DNA of 64,000 bases from Labilithrix sp. (GTDB lineage Bacteria > Myxococcota_A > Polyangia > Polyangiales > Polyangiaceae): the NCBI GenBank assembly GCA_019637175.1, contig JAHBWD010000001.1, positions 62,001 through 126,000 of the forward strand, written 5' to 3'. The notes beneath the pieces are model-generated. The model ran no database searches, was not told the DNA's origin, and worked only from the letters and a program-made list of their open reading frames with translations. The stretch's first letter is position 1. Each line of letters opens with the position of its first letter. Positions 37,347-44,372 of this stretch are shown one piece after another. The translations under genes were made by a program, and so were the position numbers.

Positions 37347-38507
37347 TCAAGCGCTGACGCGGAGCGCGCGGCGCTCCGCGATCCTGCGCGCGGCGAGCGC
37401 TTCGTCGAGCAGGTGAGTCATCGCCGCGCACGTCCGATCCCACGACGTGCGCGCGAGGGCCGAAGCGACGGCGCCCTTGCGTGCACGGACGAGCGCGGGA
37501 TCACGCGCCTCGAGCAGGGCGGCGTCGAGCGCCCCGACGACGCGCGACGGCTCGACGATCGTCGCGAGCCCGCGCTCGGCGTACGCCACGATCTCGTCGA
37601 TCGGCGTCGCCACGATCGGCTTGCGCGCGGCGAGGCAGGGCAGGAACGCGGAGGCTTCGGTCTTTCGCGTCTCGGGATCGAGCCGATAGGGCACGAGCGC
37701 GACGTCGCAGCCGGCGATGTAGAGCGGCAGCTCCTCGTACGGCTTCGGGCCGAGCCAGTGCACGTTGGGGCGCGACGGGAGTTCGCTCGGGTCGAGGTCG
37801 ACGAGCGGGCCGACGAGCACGACGTGCGTGTCCGGCCGGTCGGCGGCGATGTGCTCGACGAGATCGAGATCGATGCGTGCGTCGATGGGGCCAAAGACCC
37901 CGACGCGGCGTCCGCGCAGCGCTGCGAGATCGGCCGGCAGCGCGGCGGCGCAGAGGTCGAAGTCGTCGGCGTCGACGGCGCTCGGCAAGGGATAGGTCGA
38001 GACGTTGTGCCTACGCTTCGCCTCGAAGAGCGACGTGCCCGCGGTGAAGACGAGGTCCGCGTGCTCGAGCAGCTCGACCTCGCGCGCCCGCAGCTCGGGA
38101 GCGCACGCGCGCCTCGTGGCCGCCTCGCCTACGCAGTCGTAGACCACGAGCGACGGCTCGAGATCGCGCGCGGCGACCCAGGCGGCGGGCGAATAGAACC
38201 AGAGCATGGGCCGGCTCGACCGCCCGCCGCCCATCTCGTCCATCTCGCCGACGAGCGCGCTGACGCACCGGCGTTGCGTCGCGGCGATCTCCTGGCGTTC
38301 GAGCTCCGCGGGGATGCGGAGCGAGACCACGTGCACGTTGGGCTCGACGTTCCGGATGACGGTCGCCGTCTCGCTCGCCGTCAGGACGGGCTCCTCGACG
38401 AAGAACACGCGCCGCTCGCGCGCGAGTCGGCGCATGACATGCCGAGGACGTTCGAGATCGAACGCCCAGGGCACGTGAGAGAAGCAAACGACGTCGGGGA
38501 GCCCCAT
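37347..38507 (-). CDS. glycosyltransferase, GT-B fold (group 1-like)
   Basis: 386 residues. The N-terminal Rossmann-like half has CFSHVPWAFDLERPRHVMRRLA, VFFVEEP and VVYDCVGEA. The C-terminal half has VGVFGPIDARIDLDLV, HVVLVGPLVDLDP, NVHWLGPKPYEELPLYIAGCDVALVPY and IDEIVAYAERGLATIVEP, the donor-nucleotide-binding part typical of group-1/GT4-like enzymes. No membrane segment is present. It likely transfers a sugar from an NDP-sugar during surface polysaccharide synthesis. The VVYDCVGE segment resembles glycosyltransferases next to UDP-galactopyranose mutase genes, but none is adjacent here. Confidence 0.83.
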   Translation of the reverse strand: MGLPDVVCFSHVPWAFDLERPRHVMRRLARERRVFFVEEPVLTASETATVIRNVEPNVHVVSLRIPAELERQEIAATQRRCVSALVGEMDEMGGGRSSRPMLWFYSPAAWVAARDLEPSLVVYDCVGEAATRRACAPELRAREVELLEHADLVFTAGTSLFEAKRRHNVSTYPLPSAVDADDFDLCAAALPADLAALRGRRVGVFGPIDARIDLDLVEHIAADRPDTHVVLVGPLVDLDPSELPSRPNVHWLGPKPYEELPLYIAGCDVALVPYRLDPETRKTEASAFLPCLAARKPIVATPIDEIVAYAERGLATIVEPSRVVGALDAALLEARDPALVRARKGAVASALARTSWDRTCAAMTHLLDEALAARRIAERRALRVSA

Positions 38508-38700
38508 CGGCGCGACCGGCCAGCACGCGTCGTGCCGGCTCGACGGTGGGATCTCGACGCGCGTGACTCGTGACGGTTCGCGCGAGCGTTCGCGCCGTCG
38601 TTCGGCGATCGGACGCGCGCGTGGTCGCCACAGTGTGTCGGCGTTGGCGGCGCCTCACTGCGACGGTGGAACGTCGATTGCACTCTCGCGTCGACTCGAC

Positions 38701-39420
38701 ATGCGCTACCGCGCGATTGCCACGGACTACGACGGAACGCTCGCCGAGGACGGTCACGTTCGTCCCGAGACGCTCGAGGCGCTCCTGCGCGTTCGCCGCA
38801 GCGGGCGCAAGCTCGTGCTCGTCACCGGACGCGAGCTCGACGATCTGATGCGCGTCTGCCCGGACCTCGACGTCTTCGATCGCGTCGTCGCGGAGAACGG
38901 CGCGCTCCTCTACACGCCGACGCCGCCGACGGAGCGCCCGCTCGCCCGGCCGCCGCCTCCCGCCTTCGTCGCCGCGCTCGAGGCGCGCGGCGTGGCGCCG
39001 ATCTCCTGCGGTCGCATCATCGTGGCGACGTGGCAGCCCCACGAGCAGGCCGCGCTCGCCGTCATCCGCGCGATGGGCTTGGAGCTCGAGGTCATCTTCA
39101 ACAAGGGCGCGGTGATGGTGCTGCCGTCGGGCGTGAACAAAGCGACGGGGCTCACGGCGGCGCTCCAAGAGATCGGTGTGCCGCGCGAGCACGTCGTCGG
39201 CGTAGGCGATGCGGAGAACGATCACTCGCTCCTCGGCGCCTGCGGTCTCGGCGTCGCCGTGGCGAACGCCGTCCCCGCGCTCCAGAAGCGCGCGGACCTG
39301 ATCATGACCCAGCCGAACGGCCGCGGCGTGGTCGAGATCTGCGACATGCTCATCGGCACCGATCTGGCGGGCGTCGAGAAGGCGCGGCCGATCGAGCTCG
39401 ATCCCACCGGCACGCGCTGA
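38701..39420 (+). CDS. HAD-superfamily phosphatase (Cof-like, subclass IIB)
   Basis: 239 residues. HAD motif I is ATDYDGTLAEDG (nucleophile Asp in DYDGT). Motif II is LVTGREL, motif III Lys is in GVNKATGL, and motif IV is GVGDAENDHSLL. A capping segment containing VVAENGALLYTP fits subclass IIB (Cof-type) sugar or cofactor phosphatases. All catalytic residues look intact; the substrate is unknown. The ATG at 38701 gives the standard N-terminus MRYRAIATDYDG. It is divergent from the glycosyltransferase and 2 bases from the convergent hydrolase gene. Confidence 0.87.
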   Translation: MRYRAIATDYDGTLAEDGHVRPETLEALLRVRRSGRKLVLVTGRELDDLMRVCPDLDVFDRVVAENGALLYTPTPPTERPLARPPPPAFVAALEARGVAPISCGRIIVATWQPHEQAALAVIRAMGLELEVIFNKGAVMVLPSGVNKATGLTAALQEIGVPREHVVGVGDAENDHSLLGACGLGVAVANAVPALQKRADLIMTQPNGRGVVEICDMLIGTDLAGVEKARPIELDPTGTR

Positions 39421-39422
39421 TC

Positions 39423-40181
39423 TCACCTCGTCGCGACGAACGCGATCGCGTCGCTCATGATCCTCGCGCCCTCGGCGCCGTACTCGCCGTGGCTGGCGCC
39501 TGGCAGCTCCCAGAAGCGCGCGGGCGTGCCCGCCTCCGACAGCAGGCGCGCGCCGCTCCTCATCATCTGCTGGGGCTCGCGCTCGCCCGCGAGGGTCGCG
39601 ACGGCGCTCGCGCCTTCGAGGTTCGCCGGCGACGGGGTCCGCGGCGATCCGACGAGCACGAGGCGGCGGTAACGAGACGGGTTCTTCTTCGCGAGCGCCT
39701 CCGCGCGCGCCGCGCCCATCGACGAACCGACGACGAGGATCTCCGCGTCGTCGAGCGAGCGCGCGCGCGCGACGCCTACGGCGCCGACGGCGGCGACGAC
39801 GCGCGCGTCGATCGCCTCGACGTCGTCGGTCCACTTGGTGGTGCCCGGCTTGTCGGGGCAGGGGACGTCGCCGACGAGCGCGATGACGGTCCCGTGCTCC
39901 CGCGCGGCGGCGCCCCATGCGTCGAGATCGCTCCTCGGATCGGCGCACATCCCGTGCAGGTGAACGATGGGCCGCTGCACGCGCGCGCTGCCCTCGACGA
40001 CGAGGACGCGCTCGTCTCCCGGCACGTCGACGGTCTCGATCGCGCCGCGCGCCGCGACCGGGGGAGGCCCTTCGCGCGGTGCATGCGCGTCGTTCGTGCG
40101 CGCGCACCGAGGGATCCCGACGAGGCCGACGAGCGCCGCCGACGACGCGAAACGGAAGAACGAGAGCGCAGCACGACGCAT
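39423..40181 (-). CDS. secreted alpha/beta-hydrolase
   Basis: 252 residues. A signal-like N-terminus (FFRFASSAALVGLVGIPRCART) includes a Cys that might be a lipobox, although Pro-Arg precedes it. The body is an alpha/beta hydrolase: oxyanion strand PIVHLHGMCAD, nucleophile elbow VVGSSMGAARA (GxSxG), and His in PGASHGEYG near the C-terminus. An Asp for the triad is expected earlier but cannot be fixed by eye. Likely an esterase or peptidase-like enzyme in the periplasm. The tRNA-Lys gene lies 52 bases upstream on the same strand. Confidence 0.77.
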   Translation of the reverse strand: MRRAALSFFRFASSAALVGLVGIPRCARTNDAHAPREGPPPVAARGAIETVDVPGDERVLVVEGSARVQRPIVHLHGMCADPRSDLDAWGAAAREHGTVIALVGDVPCPDKPGTTKWTDDVEAIDARVVAAVGAVGVARARSLDDAEILVVGSSMGAARAEALAKKNPSRYRRLVLVGSPRTPSPANLEGASAVATLAGEREPQQMMRSGARLLSEAGTPARFWELPGASHGEYGAEGARIMSDAIAFVATR

Positions 40182-40232
40182 GACGAAGTCCCTTCGCCAT
40201 CGCCTCGCTGCAACGCGCTTGCCACGACTCTG

Positions 40233-40305
40233 TGGGCCGACCGGGACTTGAACCCGGGACCTACGGATTAAAAGTCCGCAGCTCTACCGACTGAGCTATC
40301 GGCCC
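40233..40305 (-). tRNA. tRNA-Lys (anticodon UUU)
   Basis: 73 bases folding as a cloverleaf: acceptor GGGCCGA/TCGGCCC, D arm GCTCAGTCGGTAGAGC, anticodon stem GCGGA/TCCGT with loop CTTTTAA (anticodon TTT), T arm CCGGGTTCAAGTCCCGG, discriminator A. The CCA end is not encoded. TTT reads AAA/AAG, so this is tRNA-Lys(UUU). Confidence 0.97.
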
Positions 40306-40372
40306 GAATGAAGCGTTCGATTACGTTGGCGGCGCTCTCTCGTCCACTCCTTTCCGCTTGTGTCATCGTGAC

Positions 40373-41035
40373 TCATTTGAAACCGGTCAGGTGCACGACG
40401 TACCACTCGCCACGCCACGAGATGAGCGACGTCACCTCGAAGCTTTTCTCCTTGCCCTCGAGCTCGTAAACGAGGCGCGTGCCATAGACGCGATAGTAGC
40501 CGAGCTTGTTGCTCTCCTCGTTCGGCTCGACCCAGCGGGCGCGCTCCTGCGGGACCTCCGCGCGAAGGAGCTTCGCCTCGCTCGCGCCGTCGCCGAGGCG
40601 CTTGTGCAGCGCGTGGATGTCTCGTTTGTACGCGACGACGAGCCTCCGCCTCCAGTCCGACGCCGGGTTGACGATCCCCTTGACCTGCTCGTAAGCGGTG
40701 ACGGGGAAGAACGCGGTCATCGCCTTGTCGGGCTCGTCCGAGACGATCGCGTCCCAGAGCGCGGCGACGCGCGCGTCGAACGCCGCGCCCGAGGCCTCGG
40801 GCTTGTCCTTCGTCTGGGGAAGCGTCCCTGGATCGGGCCCCGCGTCCTCGACGTGCGCAGCCGTCGGCGCGCGCGCGTCGACGGCGCGCGGCTCGGCGGC
40901 CGCGCTCGCGTCGTCCACCTTCGGCGGCGGTGGAAGCGGCGCGACCGCGCCGTCGATGCCGACCGGGGCCGGCGGCTCCTCGCGCCTGCACGCGGCCACC
41001 AAGACGAGGAGCACGAGCGCCGAGCCGAACCGCAT
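40373..41035 (-). CDS. lipoprotein of unknown function
   Basis: 220 residues. The signal peptide LVLLVLVAACRREEP has a good lipobox (VAAC). A Pro/Ala/Asp-rich linker follows to about residue 75, then a compact domain starting FDARVAALWDAIVSDEP and containing FFPVTAYEQVKGI, YYRVYGTRLVYELEGKE and SWRGEWYVVHLTGF. It has the look of an SnoaL/NTF2-like or similar small fold, but I cannot confirm that. The ATG at 41035 provides the lipobox. It lies upstream of tRNA-Lys on the same strand. Confidence 0.72.
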   Translation of the reverse strand: MRFGSALVLLVLVAACRREEPPAPVGIDGAVAPLPPPPKVDDASAAAEPRAVDARAPTAAHVEDAGPDPGTLPQTKDKPEASGAAFDARVAALWDAIVSDEPDKAMTAFFPVTAYEQVKGIVNPASDWRRRLVVAYKRDIHALHKRLGDGASEAKLLRAEVPQERARWVEPNEESNKLGYYRVYGTRLVYELEGKEKSFEVTSLISWRGEWYVVHLTGFK

Positions 41036-41216
41036 CGCCGCGAGACCATACCTTGAATTTGCCCGCGCCGTCCTCGCCCGCCGTCCCCCAGCGCGCCTGC
41101 CCGAGCCCCTCGAAGCGATGTAAGGCCCGCGCCGCATCGAGCGTTTTGCCGAACAGGCCGCTGCCGTCCGGGTGTACACTGCTCCGGCGCTGAGTGCCGT
41201 AGCTTGGAGGAATCGC

Positions 41217-41681
41217 ATGCGAAGGTTTTCGACCGTGGTCGTGGGTGTCATCACCGTCTCCGCTCTCGTGGCGGCGTGCGGAAAGAAGGATGAAGTGCCG
41301 CCTCCGAACGGCGCATACGGCCAGGTCGGCTACGGGCAGCCCGGTGCGTACCCGCAGCAGCCGGGGGCGTACCCGCAGCAGCCGGGTGCCTACCCGCAGC
41401 AGCCCGGTGCGTACCCGCAGCAGCCGGGGGCGTACCCGCAGCAGCCGGGCGCGTATCCGCAGCAGCCCGGCGCGGCGCCCGCGGGCGGTCAGATGGCCGT
41501 GCCCGGTCCGAGCGCGCTGCCGTGCCAGAACGACTCGTCGTGCATGACCCACCGCTGCAACACGCAGTACGGCAAGTGCGCGTTCCCGTGTCAGAGCGAC
41601 GCCGACTGCGTCCAGGGCTCGACGTGCTTCACGGGCGGCGGCGCGCTCGCCGCGTGCATCCCGAAGCCGCCCGGCACCTGA
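41217..41681 (+). CDS. small lipoprotein with GAYPQQP repeats and Cys-rich C-terminus
   Basis: 154 residues. The signal peptide [12 protein letters not shown] carries a perfect lipobox. Six exact heptapeptide repeats GAYPQQP (about residues 43-84) form a Pro/Gln-rich, probably extended tether. The C-terminal 55 residues contain eight Cys in pairs ([40 protein letters not shown]), a disulfide-rich module of the kind seen in myxobacterial surface proteins. It is likely anchored in the outer membrane with the Cys domain projected outward. A GGAGG site precedes the ATG. It converges with Ku, 12 bases apart. Confidence 0.78.
   Translation: MRRFSTVVVGVITVSALVAACGKKDEVPPPNGAYGQVGYGQPGAYPQQPGAYPQQPGAYPQQPGAYPQQPGAYPQQPGAYPQQPGAAPAGGQMAVPGPSALPCQNDSSCMTHRCNTQYGKCAFPCQSDADCVQGSTCFTGGGALAACIPKPPGT
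41343..41468 (+). repeat. six-copy 21-bp tandem coding repeat (GAYPQQP)
   Basis: Six contiguous 21-base units start at 41343, 41364, 41385, 41406, 41427 and 41448. They differ mostly at third positions (GGT/GGG/GGC for Gly), and copies 1-2 and 4-5 show the same GGT/GGG alternation, so a 42-bp duplication is likely in their history. Each unit encodes GAYPQQP exactly, so copy-number change would keep the frame. Confidence 0.97.
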
Positions 41682-41693
41682 TCCGAGGGCGTT

Positions 41694-42599
41694 TCAGGCG
41701 GCCTCGCGCTTCTTCGGCCGGCGTCGCGCCTTCTTGGGACCGGGCTTCGCGCCGGCCACGCCTCCTTTGCGCGCGACGCTCTTCTTGAGCAGCTCGAGCA
41801 GATCGACCACGTCGGTCGCGACCTCGCCGTGCGCCGCTGCGTGGTGCCGCTTCGCCGTCCCGGTCTTCGCCTTCTCCTCGATCATCTTCATGACGTCCGC
41901 GTAGTACCGATCGCGGTACTTCGAGGGGTCCCAGCTCGTCATCATCCCGTCGACGAGCCGCTCGGCCATGTCGAGCTCGCGCCGGCCGATGGCGCCGTCC
42001 GCGCGCGCCGGCAGCGGCATGTCCGCGGCGTCGCGCAGCTCGTGGCCGAAGCGCAGGATCTCGAGCATGATCGCGTCGCCTGCGGGCATCAGCGCGACGA
42101 GGTGCTCACGGGTGCGGAGCACGAAGGTCGCGATCGCGACGGCGCCCTTCTTCTCCAGCGCCTCGCGGAGCAGCACGTACGCTTTGACGGCGCGCTTCTG
42201 GGGGAGCACGAAGTACGGCGTGTCGAAGAACGCCGGATCGATCTCGCCGCGCGGGACGAAGTCCTGGATGTCGATCGTCTGCGTCTTCTCGACGTTGGCC
42301 TTCGCGAGATCGTCCTTGTCGAGGACGACGAAGCTCTCCGGCTCGATCTCGTAGCCCTTGACGATGTCCTTCCACTCCACGGGCTTGCCGGTCGCGGTGC
42401 TCACGCGCTCGTAGCGGATCGGCGACAGATCGTGCTTGTCGAGGAGGCGAAAGTGGATCTCCTCGCCCCGCTGCTCTGCGGGGTGGAGCGTCACCGGGAT
42501 CTGGAGCAGACCGAAGCTGATCGAGCCCGACCAGATCCCGCGAGCGCTCGCGCCGCGAGCGCGTCCGCCCTCCTCGCGTGCTTCACGTCGGGCTGCCAT
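41694..42599 (-). CDS. ku: bacterial Ku, non-homologous end-joining protein
   Basis: 301 residues, the usual bacterial Ku length. Family signatures: RGIWSGSISFGLLQIPVTL at the N-terminus, FRLLDKHDLSPIRYERV, KGYEIEPESFVVLDKDDL, IDPAFFDTPYFVLP and FVLRTREHLVALMP. The C-terminus is Lys/Arg-rich (KKARRRPKKREAA), as in Ku proteins whose tail contacts DNA. Ku homodimers bind double-strand ends and recruit LigD. No ligD gene is in this window, so the partner must lie elsewhere. It forms a leftward group with the DEAD helicase and pseudokinase but with separate spacers. Confidence 0.95.
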   Translation of the reverse strand: MAARREAREEGGRARGASARGIWSGSISFGLLQIPVTLHPAEQRGEEIHFRLLDKHDLSPIRYERVSTATGKPVEWKDIVKGYEIEPESFVVLDKDDLAKANVEKTQTIDIQDFVPRGEIDPAFFDTPYFVLPQKRAVKAYVLLREALEKKGAVAIATFVLRTREHLVALMPAGDAIMLEILRFGHELRDAADMPLPARADGAIGRRELDMAERLVDGMMTSWDPSKYRDRYYADVMKMIEEKAKTGTAKRHHAAAHGEVATDVVDLLELLKKSVARKGGVAGAKPGPKKARRRPKKREAA

Positions 42600-42686
42600 G
42601 GCCTCGAGCGAAGCAGACGACGTTCCATCTCGCGATCGAAGCGACGCATGAGGTGTCCGCTGTGGCGACGCGCCACGGCGCGCGCG

Positions 42687-44249
42687 TCAGTACGTCGTCG
42701 TGAAGAAGTCCATCTTCGGGTTCGACGGCCACGAGAGCCCGCGGACGTGACGGTCGATGCAGCGAGCGACCCCCGCGTTCGGCGGGTTCGGATAGACGCT
42801 GACGCCGTAGGCGCGGCCGTTCTTCACCGCGACGCGCACCGTGACCTTCATGCTGTCGGGGGCGCCGCAGCCGCTGATGAACGCGGCGTTGCGCATCGGC
42901 GCCCCGAGCTGCCCGTCGGTCAGATCCGGGCCGCCCTTCGGACCGCCCATGCTGATCTCCTGGTTGTTGGCGTTGAGCGCGGCCTCGTAGCTGCCGCCGT
43001 AGCCGCCGCCGCCGCCGCCGCCTCCACCGCCGCCTCCTCCGGCGCCGCCCTTGCCGCCTTTGCTCGCGCCGCCCTTCAGCGAGCCGCCGCCCGAGAGGTC
43101 GATCGCGCTGGGATCGTCGCTGAGGTCGCTGCCGTCCTTGCGCGAGCCGACCTTCTTCACGACGAAGAGCGTGCCGCCGGTGACGAGCGCCACCGCGAGG
43201 ATGCCGCCGATGATGAACTTCGCCGCGCCGGCCTTCTTCTCGGCCTTCTCGACCTTCGCGACTTCCTTCTTCTCGTGGGCGATGTCGCGATGCATGCGTG
43301 CGTGCTGCGCGAACGGCGCGAACTCGTCCCACTCGTCGATCGTCTGGGCGACGCCGGTGAGCTCGTCGCGGAGGATGTCGACGCCGACGAACTGGTGCGA
43401 CGCGATCTGCTGGAGCAGCTCGACCGCGCTGAACGGACCATGGTCCATCCGGTCTTTGTTCACGACGTAGCGGGGACGCGTGTCGGCCTCGAGGCGCGCC
43501 TTGAGGTTCGCGAGCTGCTTGGTGGGGTCGCGCGTCTCGCGCGGGGCCGCTGGCGCGCCGCCCGGTCCGCTGTGGGGCACGTTCGGCGTCGACACGGGCG
43601 CCGGCGCGACGGAGAACTGCACGTCGACGGGCGGAAGCAGCGACATCTTGATGTCGACGGGCTGGCCGTTGGCCACGTCGAGGCCGCCGATGTCGGCGTC
43701 CGGCGGCGGGATGCTCTTCATCGGCGCGAGGTGGTGCATCGCGTTCGCGAGCGCGCCGAGATCGTCGGGGCGATTCGACGGATCGGCGACGAGCGCCTTG
43801 CCGAGGAGCGTCTCCAGCGATTGGGGGAGGCGCGCGTCGACGTCGCACGGACGGAGCATGCCCGGGCCGACCGCGGCGCCGGTCACCGCTTCGTAGAGCA
43901 TCGCGCCGACGGCGAAGACGCTCGCGCGCGCGTCGCCTGGGGCGTGAGCCTTGACGAGCTCCGGGGCGAGCGCCGCGCGATCGCGGGCGTGTGACGGCGG
44001 GACGGCGAGGGCGGGGTTGACGCGCATCAGCCCGTCGGGGGCCGTCGTGATCGCCGACGCGTGCACGTAGAGCCGCTCGCCGCGATCGTGGCGCGCTTTC
44101 AGATCGACGCAAACGGGAACGAGGACCGCGATGGCGTCGTCGAGCGTGAGGCGAACGCCCTGGGATCGCCGGGCGTCGAGCAGGGCTCGAAAGGTGTGGG
44201 ACGACGACGCGGAAGTTGCGCCATGCGAAGACGCAGCGACTGCCGACAT
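42687..44249 (-). CDS. pseudokinase-GYF-like-TM-TonB-like fusion protein
   Basis: 520 residues with an unusual order. Residues 35-173 are a kinase C-lobe only: APE-like LAPEL (94-98), DARASVFAVGAMLYEAVTG and SNRPDDLGALANAM survive, but HRD becomes VHAS, DFG becomes RVNP and there is no N-lobe, so no ATP chemistry is expected. Residues about 260-300 (NKDRMDHGPFSAVELLQQI) resemble a GYF/DUF4339 interaction module. One TM helix lies at about 346-364 (IIGGILAVALVTGGTLFVV), then a Gly tract at 401-418, then a C-terminal domain (441-520) ending KMDFFTTTY that looks like a TonB/AgmX-type C-terminus. Predicted topology is N-terminus inside and the C-terminal domain in the periplasm. Confidence 0.75.
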   Translation of the reverse strand: MSAVAASSHGATSASSSHTFRALLDARRSQGVRLTLDDAIAVLVPVCVDLKARHDRGERLYVHASAITTAPDGLMRVNPALAVPPSHARDRAALAPELVKAHAPGDARASVFAVGAMLYEAVTGAAVGPGMLRPCDVDARLPQSLETLLGKALVADPSNRPDDLGALANAMHHLAPMKSIPPPDADIGGLDVANGQPVDIKMSLLPPVDVQFSVAPAPVSTPNVPHSGPGGAPAAPRETRDPTKQLANLKARLEADTRPRYVVNKDRMDHGPFSAVELLQQIASHQFVGVDILRDELTGVAQTIDEWDEFAPFAQHARMHRDIAHEKKEVAKVEKAEKKAGAAKFIIGGILAVALVTGGTLFVVKKVGSRKDGSDLSDDPSAIDLSGGGSLKGGASKGGKGGAGGGGGGGGGGGGGYGGSYEAALNANNQEISMGGPKGGPDLTDGQLGAPMRNAAFISGCGAPDSMKVTVRVAVKNGRAYGVSVYPNPPNAGVARCIDRHVRGLSWPSNPKMDFFTTTY

Positions 44250-44302
44250 GGGGTCAAAGTTACCCGAGGACCCGCAGGGTTCTCAATAGATGGGCTCGTT
44301 CT

Positions 44303-44340
44303 GGCGAGCGATGAAAATTACAATGTAAGTGGCGCTCGCC
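44303..44340. promoter_or_regulatory. nested inverted repeat upstream of the pseudokinase gene
   Basis: GGCGAGCG (44303-44310) and CGCTCGCC (44333-44340) are perfect 8-bp arms around an AT-rich core that itself contains the palindrome TTACAATGTAA (44318-44328). It lies 54 bases upstream of the pseudokinase start and 33 bases downstream of the DEAD helicase stop. It may be an operator or the helicase terminator. Confidence 0.45.
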
Positions 44341-44372
44341 CCCGCCCATCGACCCGTCGACGCCTCACGTGC

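Noticed and set aside
41146..41180. TTGCCG and TACACT boxes upstream of the repeat lipoprotein
   Set aside because: The spacer is 23 bases, too long for a sigma-70 promoter.
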